A stretch of DNA of 64,000 bases from Litsea cubeba (GCA_012931725.1 CM022945.1:12448087-12512086), one strand, 5' to 3'. Positions 44,636 through 58,633 are shown, counted from the stretch's first letter. Program-made: numbers and translations. Notes: generated from the letters alone by a model not told the origin.

Positions 44636-47600
44636 ATGGCCATGATTGATGAGCCACTGTATCCAATCTCTATTCTCATAGATGAACTGAAAAATGAAGA
44701 TATTCAACTGCGGTTGAGTACCATACGCAGGCTTTCGACTGTTGCCAGAGCTGTTGGTGAAGAGAGAACGCGAAAGGAGTTGATTCCCTTTCTTAGTGAG
44801 AACAATGATGACGACGATGAGGTATTGCTTGCTATAGCTGAAGAATTGGGGGCATTTATTCCTTATGTTGGAGGAGCAGAATATGCCCATGTTTTGCTAC
44901 CTCCTTTGGAAACTTTTTGCATTGTGGAAGAAACTTGTGTAAGGGACAAGGCCGTGGAGTCATTATGTCGAATTGGGGCCCAGATGAAGGAAAGCGATCT
45001 AGCAGACTGGTTTATCCCTATGGTGAAGGTAGATATTTAACTTTGTTCATATGTGGCCGTTGGTTTTCATAATTTCATTTGCTTAAGTAATGGTTGCTGG
45101 TTCCTTCTCGTGGGATATAATGTGCCTATTATTTTTTTGCTGGCATGAGATGCTAATTATGATTTATCTTGTACTTCCGTTCTGTTCATTATCTCTAATT
45201 TGATGCCAATTTTAAAGCTTCCTGTTGCCTTATAAACAAGAGGATTTGAAGTAATATGTTATGATAGATGTATCCTTTGGAAATCTCTCTACGTTCAAAT
45301 ATATATTTAATTAATAACGAAAAAAGAAAAATCCATTTCATAACCTCTTCATTTCATTTTTCACTCATCATATGTTACAAGTGTTTTATCATTTATTCCA
45401 AACACCATTTTAATTTTCAATGAAAGTTGAAATGGGGTAAAATCATTTTTTATGATGAATGAGGTGAAATCATTCTCAGTGTGGTATGGTTTTTTCTTTA
45501 CTCAATACTAAATGGCTGCTAAATAATTTTTTACTTGTAGAGACTAGCGGGTGGGGAATGGTTTACAGCTCGTGTTTCCTCATGCGGACTGTTTCATATT
45601 GCTTACCCAAGTGCACCAGAGCTGCTGAAAACAGAGCTAAGGTCTACATATAGCCAGTTGTGTCAGGATGATATGCCTATGGTGAGAAGATCTGCTGCAT
45701 CAAACCTTGGACAATTTGCTGCAACAGTTGAGCCAAGCCATCTGAAGACAGATATCATGTCTTTATTTGAGGATCTGACACATGATGGTATAGATCTAAA
45801 TCTTGTACTTGTTGGAGGTTGATTTATTACTCCGTCTCACATAGTTATGTGTGTATCACTGCCTTCATAATGTTGCGTTCATTTATTTATCTTCTTCTAT
45901 TTTAATTTGCTTGGTTTTAGATCAAGATTCTGTTCGGTTGTTGGCCGTTGAGGGTTGTGCTGTACTTGGGAAGTTGTTGGAGCCCCAGGATTGTGTATCA
46001 CACGTCCTCCCTCTCATCATTAATTTCTCTCAGGTATGGTTGTAGCTGGTGCTAATGCTTATCGTATCACTGACACTGCGTTGTCTGATGCAGTTTTGTT
46101 ATTAATAATTCTTTATCACAACTAAAGAATATGGAATTATGCCAATCAAAATAAAAATGGAATTGTTTGACTAGCATAAATCTGCTATTCCTTTTTCCGT
46201 GATGATCTATTTTCCGATGTCTGGGGGGCGGGGGGCGTTAGAGCTGTGCAGTATGTGTTGTTTGTAATGCTATGAATTTCCATGCAATCGATAGTGCATT
46301 ATGTTTTGCTGCACATCAAGCAAGGTTTTAAACCAGGATTTAGCTATGTCACTTATAACCATGCTTCATGCCTTGTAGTCAGATACTCGGAGCTCCTTCA
46401 CACCTTGGTGGCTTTTGACAACCTTTTTTGCATGTTAATGTGATATTATATGTTGCACCCTTTTTTTTTTTTATGATGTGGGTATCCCTCATCGCTTTGA
46501 CCCAATAGGATTAATCCCTTGGGTGGCACCCCAATTTTATTTGTTGATGATGTTTAATGACACTTAAGCTGATTTTTTGCCATGAAGGAATTGCACCATT
46601 CTTGCACTGGTATGTGTACATAGGTTCCTCCAATAGGAGTTTTATTATTCAATCGAACTTTGTAAAATTATACGTGGTTGGCTTCTAAGTTTCCAGTGTG
46701 TACCATAGTGCTATAAAATCTACTGTCTGCTTTGATTTTATTGAATAGGACAAGTCTTGGCGTGTTCGTTTTATGGTTGCAAGCCAATTATATGAGTTAT
46801 GTGAAGCTGTTGGCCCCGAGCCCACCAGGTAATATTTCAAACATAGATTCACCATACTGTATATGAAATATTTCTCAACTTCCAAGAGCCGTTGAACTTA
46901 TGTTACTGCCATGTTCCGTGATTCTTTAGAAAGTAATCATGTCATCTTGAAGTGTCATTGTTCTGTTTGAAATTTTTCTAGCATGTTGACCGTGGAAAAC
47001 TCATTATCATACATTGAGGTAGCAAATTAAAATTGGCTATTGCTTAAGGATTTTCTATTATTACTAATATTCATTATTCATTCAATGATGGAAATGAGTA
47101 TATTGTTTAAGGGCTGACTTGCTGCCTGCATATGTGCGATTACTCCGAGATAATGAGGCTGAGGTACGTATAGCAGCTGCAGGAAAAGTGACAAAGTTTT
47201 GCCGGATACTGAATCCACAACTTGCACTTCAGCACATTCTCCCTTGTGTGAAGGTATATGTGCTCTATGGCGCCATACAAATTTTCACTGTTTTTTGTTT
47301 TTTTGTTTTTTTTCCTTTTTTTCTTTCTGTTATTTATTAATACAATTTTCTTCACTCATTTGATTCTTTCTTACATGATTAAATCCGCAACAAAAACTTT
47401 GTAAGAGATGTTTCTTTTTACAGGAATTGTCTTCAGATTCCTCACAGCATGTTCGCTCTGCTTTAGCTTCAGCAATAATGGGAATGGCACCAGTCTTAGG
47501 GAAGGTAATAATGGCATAACATCACAGCATCTAAGGTCCTAATAGGCAAGGAGGCCTCTCCAGACCATACAAATGCTCAGTGAGCCCATGCAAAGTGTTT

Positions 47601-50600
47601 CGTTAAGACATGCCAGATTCCACCGAGTATAAAATTGGAACCTGACCATGCACATGAAAGTATTTTTGTCTAAGAAAAAGAACTCCAGAATTGGCCACAT
47701 TACCATCAAACATTTGCATTAGATGGGATCTATTCCCAAATTTTAAGTTTCCAAAATGATTAAGAAAATCAGAGTAAATAAGAAAACCATAAATTTATGA
47801 CACCTATCTTTGTCTGAAAACCATAAATTTATGACACCTATCTTTGTCTCTTTGACTGGCTGGTATAAAAACATAAATCTAAGAAACTGCCACATTATCA
47901 TCATTCTGGCATCTTTATTTGTATAGATTATATGTAGACCTCTGAGCCCTATTGTTTATTCATATTGAATGCATATTTTAATGTTTTTGTGTACAGATAC
48001 CAAAACACATATTGGAGTCCTTGCATCATTTGGTATAATAAATGGTACAGGAGATAAAAGGATGTCATATGTTCAGTGTCAAAGGATTAGAATATACAAT
48101 GGAAACTAGGTTTAATTCCAATGAGATAAAAGGATTTTGGCAATTGCCATTGCTTGGTGTGTCTAGAAAGAGAGGAGTGAAAGGATCTTTGAAGGTGCCT
48201 CTAAGGGAGCAGTTCTGGCAAGTGTTAAAACTTTGTTAACTGTATGGAGTATTCAAGCCAATGAATCCTGAGGACTTTCTATCTCCAACATCCATTGTAT
48301 CTGGCAGTTGGCATTGGATGAATCAAAGTAGGGCTTGCCACTTATCAAATTCTTCATGGACTGAGTGGTGGAGGGCAATTGATCTTCAGCATCTTTTTTA
48401 TATATATTTATATATATTAAAGGTTTGACAAACGATTTAAAGGTGATGTTTCAACATATACCCAGGGAAACATGTGAAGAGGTAGCAGAAGTGACAAGTT
48501 GACATCAGCATTCTTGTGAATGGATGAACTTCCCAAGTTATAGATATATGTGTTTTTATTTTTTATTTTTTTTCCTCGCTACATTGGGCTACTCATCAGG
48601 GTGATACTTTTAAACTTGAAACCCAAAGATCAATCCCTAGGCATCTGTGTGAAATGTAGTTTGTCCTTTTGTCTTTGTATTTTCCCATTGCGTTGGAATA
48701 AAATTTTATTGTTATAAAAAAAATTAAAAAATTAAAAAAAAATTAAAAAAACACCAGTCAACCATGAGGATGTTGGTATATAGATATGTGTATTCAACTG
48801 TCTTTGTGATAGAATCTTTCATTGCCTTGGTGGTAGCTTTCATTTGTAATGAAATCTTTTTGTCAGCTAGGAGAGAGACTATGGAAGTGAAATCTCACCA
48901 TACTTTTGAGGTAGACTAATGTCTATATAGCCAAACAAGAGGATAGAACTTGCCTGTACGTGCATCTGATTATTTATTTATTTTATTTTATTTTGAGCTT
49001 TCTTTCTTGTGTTCCTCAGCGCTGAGAGGGCTCTCTTTTCATAGAATTGCCCTGTTATTTCTCGGGCTAGAAGATGAATACCTATAATGTTCCTTTGTGT
49101 GATTAAATTATATTTTCAAGTTCAAACCTCATGGACTGATGGAAAGTATACTGAAATAGGAAACAGAATTTGTTGAGCAATTTCCAAATTCAAAGTGCAA
49201 ATGGGCAAATTAAAGAACAGATTGAATGAATTGATCACGAATCGACAAAGTATGACAAGAATGAAATTGCAAACTGAGTTGGATACCATTTAATCAAAGC
49301 ATGGAAGTCAGTTATCTTGTCCTTGAATACACAATAACTAAGAAAAGTTGCTAAATTTCTAGAAACTCATTGGTAGTATAATTTTTTTACATCATAGCAT
49401 CTATTTTATGCCTACAGGATCCAAGAGTATAATGCAAGGTAGCTATGATATGTCATGCTTTTTCATTTTCTTTCTGCACCTTGATCTCCAATATCAATCT
49501 GTCCAATGCAATTGCACTGTTTAATTTTTTATTATTATTAATGCCGACTTATTTATCTGCTTCGTGTCACTTTCATTTTGGTGGTTTGTGCAGGAGGCAA
49601 CAATTGAGCAACTGCTTCCAATTTTTCTTTCACTTTTAAAAGATGAATTCCCTGATGTCCGACTCAGTATTATCAGCAAGCTTGATGAAGTGAACCAGGT
49701 TTATATAATTTCAAACTAGCACAACCACCCGTGCTTAGCACAGCTACGTCCATACATTTCAAAATTTAATATCCATATATTTATACATTGCAAATTAACG
49801 TATACTTATAGAAAAATATATAAAATTTTAATAAATGATTATTATAAATTTAATTATTATAGAAAAATTAAAAGGAGAAAAGACTATGAAAGTAGATATT
49901 TTTGCAAACCGGTAAGAATTGCAGCCCAAAGAGAATAAGAGAATTGGATTAGAAAGGCAATAGGAGATTGGGAAGAAAGGGAGTTGTTGCATAAGGAAAA
50001 CAAGAAAAGTGGTAATATATGTGAGTACTGCTTATTAAAAGTTAAGTAGTTGGGAGTTGATAATTGAGGAGTTATAAGGGATAACTGACAACAGAAGGAG
50101 GTTGCATAAAATGTGGGGATAATGGTGAAATGGTTTGAGATAGTGGAACTGTCGGTAAAAATTACGAATTTATGGTCAAAATCCAATCCAAAAACCTTCC
50201 TCTTAAATAGATTATAATGGCTTGATGTGTACCTATTTTAGCATATATTTTTTGATTGATCATACCGGCACATTTTTTTTCAGTTATTTGAGTATGCACT
50301 TTAGGATTAATATGCTATCAACTTGATGTTGCTTTTCTATGTATTTTATGTAGTTTCACATTTTTATCTTATTTGTTATTGTTTAGCCTTCCCCTCTTCC
50401 GAAGGATAACGTATTTTATTAAAAAGAAGCAAGATAGCTTTAGGGGATGTGATGCCTGAGATAGGCTTAGCACTCCCACCCAATACCTCATTGAGCTAGG
50501 ACCGTAAAGAAGACAACTACAAACCCGAGAAAGGCATGTTGAAAATGCTTAAAAAAGAACTCTGGACTCCTCCTTTGGCTAACTGATCTGCATTGGAGTT

Positions 50601-53252
50601 GGTTCCCTGAGAACATGAGAAAGTCGAAAGTTTTGCCTGCCTTGTTCCTTTCTTCTCATAGTATTGTGAGTATTGCTTTAGCCATGCCTATTGGGAACCT
50701 TGAGAAACCATGGACTTTTTATTTATTTTTTAATTCCACATGTAGCTGGGCCCCACTATCCAGTACATAAACTTATTGTCGTTTGGCAAGGCTGGTACTG
50801 AAAATCTTGAAATTCTCTCTTAATTTTCAGCTTGCCCATTGTGTTTTCTGAGGCTGCGTGTGTTGATCCTAACTTCCTTGCAGGTGATTGGAATTGATCT
50901 CTTATACCAATCGCTGTTACCAGCCATTTTCGAGCTTGCAGAAGATAGGCATTGGAGGGTTAGACTGGCAATAATTGAGTACATCCCTTTGCTGGCAAGC
51001 CAGTTGGGTGTGGATTTTTTTGATGATAAGCTTGGTGCTCTGTGCATGCAGTGGTTGGAAGATAAGGTTTATAATTATTTCATTACTTCTTATAACATGG
51101 CTAATCTTTTGATGATTCTGGAGGGTTTTTTTTCTCTAGCTTTATCATGTTGCCTTCAATTCTTTCATTTTTTTCCCTCTCGTTGACGTATATTCAGTTC
51201 GTTTTTATTGCTCTAGTTAGTTTATTGGTTATTTGTGCTTGCCTTCACCTGATGCCAATTTTTTTTTCTTCTTCTTAACAACTTCTGATTGCACTCAACT
51301 AAGTAGAAAGTGAGAAAATATAAGCAATGTATGCTGACATGATAGTAGTGTCATGTGAGTCAACCACAATACGTATCTTTAGGAAATAGATGAAAGTAAA
51401 GAATACCATTTGGGGGGGAAAAAGACATTGTAGAATCGCAAATTGTTCTATTTGTCCTTTTTTCCTGGCTTAGTCCATATGACTTGGGGCTTATTTTGGA
51501 AATGTCGATATGACTTTCGGATGCATACGAAAAGGGTCGTGCTCCATTCAATCTTTTAACTGCTTTGATAAAAGCCCACTTCCTAGGGATTCCTAGAAAT
51601 TCAGTAGGAATTTTCCAAGTGAGTCTTTCTAAGATTTTGACATTATTGCCTTGTTTCTTTCCTAATCTTGTGTCATTTCTCTTACTAGGGAACAATATGT
51701 TCATGCATGCACCAACAATGGTGTTTTTTTCTTTTTAATCAGATGCATCAGCAACAGTTATGAGATCTTATTCTAGTACCATTTCTTTTCCTTATTAACT
51801 GATGAATATGTACAGGTTTACTCAATTCGAGATGCTGCTGCTAATAACTTGAAGCGTCTTGCAGAAGAATTTGGCCCTGATTGGGCAATGCAGAATATAA
51901 TTCCACAGGTTTTTAATTGTCCACAATTGATCTTACTGGTGTATTTGGAGTGTAAAGATATATTTTAATTCTCTAATGGGTTGAACTGGCATGTCTTCTC
52001 TTAGGTGTTGAACATGATTAATTCTCCGCACTATTTATTACGGATGACGATTCTACATGTGATTTCTTTACTTGCTACAGTCATGGGCTCAGATATCACA
52101 TGCCAACAGCTCTTGCCTGTGGTCATCAATGCCTCAAAGGACAGGTAACATTGAACATTTTCTTCACATTAGACGTCAATTTGAGACTTTCCTCACTTGG
52201 ATTTATAAATTTTGACAGGGTACCCAACATCAAATTCAATGTGGCGAAGGTGTTGCAGTCACTCATTCCAATAGTTGACCGCTCTGTAAGTTGCAGTAAT
52301 GATTTCTAGTATTATTTTTGTTCTCTATACAGAGAATTGTTTGAAAATATTGGCAGAATGGAGAAGCATTGAAATAATGAACAAATTAGAGGAAATACTG
52401 TTTTTAGCCCTTTTCACCGCAATTCATTATTATTGTCATTGCTAATGTTGATTTTGGAGCAAGGAAGTTGGAAAAACAGTAACATATTTAATATGATTTC
52501 AATATTTTACTGTTAAGTAACCAAGTAAGGACAATTAATCATCATTCAAAAAAAAAAAGAAAGGACACTTACTACTAAAATAAGCCAGCCAAAGGCCAAG
52601 AGCTGATGTTTGTAAAAATTGTGCATCTCTTGCTATTACTTTGGCATTAGTGGCAGCAGCATCATTTACATCTTTTAAACCACTATCGAAGGGCCTTAGT
52701 AGTAAAGACAACGGATGCTTCATTTCTCTCATTTTATGTCTTTGCCCTTTGCCTTCTGGTTAGATGAGACCAATATAGACATTTCATGACCCTCCCTCTA
52801 TGATTATCGGTCTTCAAAAATATTTTGAGATTGTCCGTGTTTCTTGGTTGTCCTCAAGCTTCATCGTCGTCTCTGCAAAAATAATTTGAGATTTATCAGT
52901 GTTTCTTGGTTGTCCTCAAGCTTCATCTTTGTCTCTTCAAAAATATTTTGAGATTGTCAGTGTTTCTTGGTTGCTCTCATGCTTCATCTGTCTGTCTCCC
53001 AAATGCACAATGCAATATATTCTGCAAGAATAGCCAAACCAAGTGCATTTCTATATACTCCCAATACACACCCTTTTGATGTTATTTATCAAATTCTGCT
53101 GAATTCCAGGTACTAAGATTCCTCTGATGCAGGTGGTGGAGCAGACGATTCGCCCTTGTTTGGTTGAGCTCAGCGAGGACCCAGATGTGGATGTGAGGAA
53201 CTTCGCCACTCAAGCGCTTCAAGCAAGTGAACAAGCCATGATGTCCAACTAA
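44636..53252 (+). CDS. PP2AA: PP2A 65-kDa regulatory (scaffolding) subunit A
   Basis: Coding exons: 44636-45028, 45541-45787, 45921-46033, 46749-46828, 47112-47253, 47424-47504, 49594-49698, 50884-51066, 51816-51908, 52005-52144, 52219-52285 and 53133-53252. All introns are GT-AG, the phases agree and the sum is 1764 nt (587 residues plus stop), the normal length. The protein is built of about 15 HEAT repeats and holds the catalytic C and variable B subunits of protein phosphatase 2A in cytosol and nucleus. Family blocks include MIDEPLYPISILIDELKNED at the N-terminus, EWFTARVS, DDMPMVRRSAA, RDNEAEVRIAAAGKVTKFCR, EDRHWRVRLAIIEYIPLLAS and RVPNIKFNVAKVLQSLIPIV. In Arabidopsis this family includes RCN1, which affects auxin transport and ABA responses. 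The start is the first ATG of exon 2 and matches the family N-terminus. The gene looks fully functional despite repeats in several introns. Confidence 0.97.
47505..49593 (+). other. Large PP2A-A intron with small duplications
   Basis: This 2.1-kb intron contains a 35-bp tandem duplication (about 47780-47850, unit with CCATAAATTTATGACACC) and an A-rich stretch near 48715-48755. No exon or gene is hidden in it as far as I can see. Confidence 0.6.
49715..50220. repeat. Unclassified dispersed repeat, copy B
   Basis: It starts 16 bp inside a PP2A-A intron with ACTAGCACAACCACCCGTGC and ends with GGTCAAAATCCAATCC...AGATTATAATGG. Start and end match the copies at 15867-16150 and 56520-56731. The interior is AT-rich and non-coding. 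Confidence 0.6.
52811..52990. repeat. Three tandem copies of a 62-bp unit in the last PP2A-A intron
   Basis: Each unit contains CTTCAAAAATATTTTGAGATT and GTGTTTCTTGGTTGTCCTCA with minor differences. Confidence 0.85.
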
Positions 53253-55506
53253 ACTACCATTTTCTCGAACGTTCTGAAAGCTTTGATCTTCTGTAGAGCT
53301 TTCTGTGTGCCATTATTTTTACACTTGCCAATTAAAATTCTTTGTTGTTGTTTCAAATGTGTCCCAGGTTTTGTCAACTACATTTCTATTCAGGCTAATG
53401 GATGATGATATTAGAGTTAGTATCATAGCCTATTGGCTGGTGCCCATCGAAATTAACAAGAAGGGGTCATTAATATATATTAAAGCAAGCCCTTTATTTT
53501 ATGTGGAATACTGATTAGTAGGTATGCGTGAGTCTCATGTCCATTCATCCAATTCATTTGGGATTGGAATTTGCAATTTGCTACCTGCCCACTGTTGAAA
53601 CATGCAGAGCTATCTACACCTTGAGTTGGGTTATTGCTTGTCATTGTAGAGTATGGAAATATGGTGTATGTTGGTGGTCGAAAAATAGACACTTGTAGCA
53701 AAACGAAATCAGCAACAACGGCAGAATAACAGTTCATGTAGGTCTTATGTTCTTCCAACTAGGGCTGCAGGCTTTTTACTAAGAAACATTCTAAAATAGT
53801 TAATATTTATATAAGTTTAATGGTCAACAGTCCATGTGAATCGATACACAGTCGATCCAAATTTATACTGAATGGTTTGGTACTTTGGATGGCATTCAAA
53901 CCCAACCGACTCTTCTTTCTTTCTTTTTTTCTTTTTTCTGCTTTCTTACTTCTTTAGCAAATGGGTGTGGATGGCGTTGGTTATGCTAATGCACCTGCAC
54001 AACTCCATCTTCTCAATGGGCTTCACTATCTATTTTCTTCGATAAGTTCCATGAGTTCCCTCCTCATTGGCTGGGTATTTTGCTATGTTCGGTATTTTGC
54101 ATTTGGATTTCTGGGCACACGCACAGCACATAACATGGGGTTCATATGCAATGTTTGATTCATGGGTTTTATTTCTGGGAACACAAACATGGGTTTTATG
54201 CAATGTTTTTTTTTTTTTTCCTTTTCTATTGTGGTTTTTTTTTCCAGTTTTTTTTTTTTCTGAGAAAGGTAATTTTATATATTACCACACAGTTAAAAAC
54301 AGCCCAATTAAATAGCATATGCACTTGTATGAAAGGAAACAATGCAGAAAACAAGCCCAAACAAGTGTCTGATCTGTTTGATTTTTTGGTCAAACCAATC
54401 AAAGGAATTGGTTGTGGTGGGCTTTACAGTAGGGTGGATGTAAAGAGAGGGGAAGGGGCGAGGGCCCACGAGCCACTAGATCTGACAGAGAGACCATATG
54501 CGGAGGAGGGAATTGTAATTCCACTTTTGTGTAGTCATTGTGGTGGGGGCAGCATAAAGAAGGTGGGTGGCCCACCAAAGAAAAGTCTTATTCTGGGGCT
54601 GGTGTTGGGTTGTGGCAATCTCATTTTCATGAGAGATCCTAGTCCAAAAGTTTCCAAATGCTATTATCCTAGTCCAAAACCATCATAAGTGGTTAATATT
54701 TATTTTAAACCCATATTATAAAGCAAAAAAAATCGAGGAAAAACACCCTTAATATTGAAGGTAATCATCTCCATGATGGTAGTAAAAGTAGGGTTACGTA
54801 TAGAGATGAGAGCAGAGCACAAATCTTTGTATTATTATTTTTTTTGTGAAAAATGAAAAAATTGGATTTTTTAGCAAAATCTCCACAATTTGTACTAAGA
54901 GAATGCTCGCAGTGATTACATTAATTATTTAAAAAACTCATAATAGAATGACTAAACTCGTACATCTACAAAAATCATTTCTTTAGATTCAGAATTATTG
55001 GTCAATCTAAATGCACCTTCATGTATGATATTTTTGTTAAATTTAACTATTGAACTGTTAAGTCTCTTCTCCACATCGCAAGTTGTTTCTCGACATCGAG
55101 ATTTAATAATGTTAATGTTCAATTCATACCCGACCTCGCGAATGATGTTGGACACAAATATAGATACAAAATCCTAAACTTGTGAGTGTTATGTCTCGAA
55201 CTCACGAGTCATATCTCGAGCTCGCAAGTCATCCCAAATCGCGGGAGGCAAAGTGAAGGGCAATTGGTCTAGAAAAAAATGAAATCCATTGTATAAGATG
55301 CTTTTTGGCGGTAAATGTATTTAATGATGTTTTTTTGAAGGTTTGGGATATTTGAAGATACTTTTGATAAAATTCTCATATTAATATATAGCTGTATATT
55401 AAGAAGGTGACAGAGGTGGCCCCCACTCATTAAATTCATCCTTTATGGCTGAGCCTGACTATACATGGTTCGCTCATCGCTTGTGACCAGAATATTTCGA
55501 AGTGTA
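53253..55506. other. PP2A-A 3' flank and intergenic DNA
   Basis: The 3' UTR probably ends near 53340-53350. After it no gene is recognised; T-rich runs occur near 53915-54260, and the frame at 54146-54688 has no family motif and begins in a T-run. Confidence 0.45.
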
Positions 55507-55509
55507 TTA

Positions 55510-56335
55510 TGGGCCGTTCTTCCAAGGACAGGAATCAGGCTGTGATTCCTGATTCCAGTCAGAAATTCTATGTTCATTTACAGAATTCGCAGCATTAGCG
55601 CAAGCAGTATTTGAATCAAAAAGTGGTCCCAAATGCTAGCCCTCTCCGCATTACAAATTCTAGCATTCCGGGAGCTTCCTTAGAACACCGGCTTTCCTTA
55701 CCGTCAAGAAGTAGATTAATCATATGAGTTTGGTGAATTGAGAACTATCTGGCGGGGCCCACTGAGTATTTCAAATTCGTCCGTTACAATGGCCGTACAG
55801 GGTGGGCGATTTTGATGGAGGAGCCTGATCTAAATTGATCAGTGGGGCCCATATTTGTAGCAAATCAAAATCCAGGCGAGAACGTGTTCTCTGTTTGGGA
55901 GAATTCTGTTGCAGACGGAAGGATAAAGAAGAGATGGAGGGGTTCCAGCGGTCTGGAGTGTATGAGAAATAGTGTGGCCACCACCCTCCTTTTAGTTTCT
56001 AGAAAAGTGGAGCTACCGTTGTTGGCAATTTCTGATGAGACCCACTCTTAGCTGGAATGTGATTAATTTTTGTCATGAAGTGTTTTTTTTTTTTTTTTTG
56101 CTACGCATTGTGAATTGGTATGTAAATAATGCATGAGTAAATTTCAGCAAAACCTTTAGTATGAAACAGAGAATTCAGAAAATCCAGGAATCATGAATTT
56201 CCGGCATAAATTCAGACATAAAGAAACAGGGAATTCAGAAATGACAGAATTCAATAGCATTCAGATTCCAGTTATTTAAAAATCTCAGACACCCACCAGA
56301 CATGAATTCAGGAATTCTGGACAGAAACGGGCCCA
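55510..56335. mobile_element. PIF/Harbinger-like nonautonomous element
   Basis: The ends TGGGCCGTTC and (other strand) TGGGCCCGTTTC are inverted repeats flanked on both sides by TTA (55507-55509 and 56336-56338), the three-base target typical of PIF/Harbinger and Tourist MITEs. Subterminal sequence is rich in GAATTC and CAGGAAT words. No transposase. Three bases is weak evidence for a duplication. Confidence 0.6.
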
Positions 56336-56519
56336 TTACAATTATAGTCTGGTAGTCACTATGGGGCCTTGGGCTACGACTCAGGCTCTTTATTTAGGTC
56401 CGGTCCGGTCCAGATCCGATTAACAATTGTGTCAGTCGACCCTAGACCCGACGTTAACCCAGCCCATTTGTAGCCATTTCTTTAAACAAAATCACCACCT
56501 CTGCTGATGATAATACCCA

Positions 56520-56731
56520 ACTAGCACAAAAACCCATGGCATGAAGAGGTAGGATTCTATGTACGTTAGTAACAGGGAAAGTGGGAGTCTGTAAATGAGC
56601 GGAAGTATATTAGTGAAAAGTGGAGGGAGAGTATGTTAGCAGTTGTAGAAAACAAAAATAACTTCTGATCAAAATTAAAAAACGTGGTCAAAATTAGATC
56701 CGAGACTTGCCAGCTCAATATAGTATAATGG
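56520..56731. repeat. Unclassified dispersed repeat, copy C
   Basis: The start ACTAGCACAAAAACCCATGGC and the end GGTCAAAATTAGATCC...TAGTATAATGG match copies A and B. It is shorter than copy B. Confidence 0.55.
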
Positions 56732-56798
56732 GATTCATCAGTCAAGTTTGAAGAGGCTTCTTTTAAGAGACATTACAAGATTAATTATGGGTTGGAGG

Positions 56799-56977
56799 TA
56801 GGGGTGTAAAATGGGTCGAAACCAGCTCAGCCGTGCCTGGGTTGTGCGGTGCCCGCCCATGAAGATTCACGGGCCAAGCCGTACCTAGGTCAGCTGGGGT
56901 CAGCCCAGCACGGCCCACAACATGGCCTAGGTCGTGCCGTGCTATGTCAGATAGGCCGGGCCAACACACGTGCGACT

Positions 56978-57018
<41 letters not shown>

Positions 57019-57246
57019 AAATAGACTTTTTGAACTTTTAGGGGTTGTTAACTTGAATAAGGTTGAAACTATTAAAATATATACACAAACATTGATGCTA
57101 ATTTAGAAATAAAAATAAATTTTTAATTATTATATATTTTTCTTATATTAAAAAATTAAAAAATTTTATATAAAATTACCCGGGCACAATTTTTTCCGTA
57201 CTAGGCCTTGCCGTGTCAGGGTGGCCTGGCCCAGTTTACACCCCTA
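56799..57246. mobile_element. hAT MITE with TAGGGGTGTAAA ends
   Basis: Inverted ends TAGGGGTGTAAA are perfect for 12 bp. The flanking 8-bp direct repeats are GTTGGAGG (56791-56798) and GCTGGAGG (57247-57254), with one mismatch. The left part is GC-rich with GGCCCAGCACGGCCC-type words; the centre carries a TA repeat (about 56983-57015). No coding content. Confidence 0.8.
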
Positions 57247-57254
57247 GCTGGAGG

Positions 57255-58633
57255 TGAAGGGAGTCAAATTCTGCCACCTGCCCATGACCCGGTTTAGATG
57301 TATTTAAAAAAAAAAATACTAAAGCTTGCCGCTCAAAATCAATCAGGAAAGGTTTAAATGAGATCAATGAATTTTCAAGATCAAACCGATTACAAACTGA
57401 TTCGAGTTTTTTCACCATTCATGCCAATCATAGCTGATAAGTACAAAGTATGCAAACATAACAATTCCCGAGCCCAACTAGAGGTCACTTCATCATGGGA
57501 GTGTAATTTTTTTTGCTCCTAATAAGATCATGATCAAGATCCCAATTTGCAATGCTCGACTGACACTAAAAAGAAGGGAAAAGTGGGCAAAAAAATGTAT
57601 TATGATAACTAACCATCCATCAAAAACCTAGTCACAGCAAACATTGAGCAGTGAATTTTTATCTACAAAAATAATAAATTTTTATTTCTTTGCTAACATT
57701 ATACATCTGGCTGCAAAAATATCTAATAAATATGCAAGTAATGCAATCACAGTTATACACTTTAGACACAAATTATAGCAAAATTTTCCATCCGGAGGTT
57801 TAATCCAGCATGTAGCAGTCAACGTGTCCCTCACCGCATTGGCAGAACATTATAATACCACAATTTATTTACATATCTTTTTTTTTTTTTCATACCAATT
57901 GTACCTGGAATATTAAAAGCCACATGATACTGTTGAATTCAAGGGGTACTGCAGAAGATTTGCACATATGCTCTAATGCACATCCAAAGCTGCAAAAGAA
58001 AAAATAAAGCTAATCATGTTTAATAAAAAAGCAAAAGCTTAAGGGCCGCAAGAGTTAAAAAAAGTGTTGATCAACTTCCAGTTTGAAAGATCACAGCCAT
58101 TGAATCTTTAACCAACAGACAACATGAAAAAAATTTGATCAGCCCGTATACAAGGATAAGCTCAAACGGTAATGATCTTCCAATCTAGAAGGCTTTTGCA
58201 GCATCCAAATCAGCGTACCCAAGCAACCATTGACTAATGTACAAGAGAACATCAAGATCTGGGATATGTAATAGAACAACATAGTAGAAAAGAGACAAAA
58301 GTAACTCACATTGCAAGGAAGCATCCATGTCACTTTGAGTTTGATGTGTGTGCTCTTTCACAGTACACTCTAATATGGATGCCTAAATAGTTTGCACTCT
58401 GATGAATTATACCACAGGCGCACATATTCTTTCACGGTTTAACAGCATGGCACTACAAACCCAAGAGAGGCAAGCCATATAACCTGCATTGCCTCGTATA
58501 TTTTCAAAAGTGCAGCCTAATACCGCATGAGATATGTTTTTCTCTATGATCAGGAAGATATACATTTGTGAGGAAAGGAAACTAGAAGCTTCAGAATATG
58601 CATCACGCCGAGAAAGTTTACAGTTTACAGCTG
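57255..58633. other. Downstream flank and 3' UTR of the kinase gene
   Basis: The portion next to 58634 should be the 3' UTR of the minus-strand kinase. No other gene is recognised. Confidence 0.45.

Noticed and set aside
54146..54688. A 180-codon frame downstream of PP2A-A
   Set aside because: It starts in a T-rich run, shows no domain and has no supporting splice or promoter signals.
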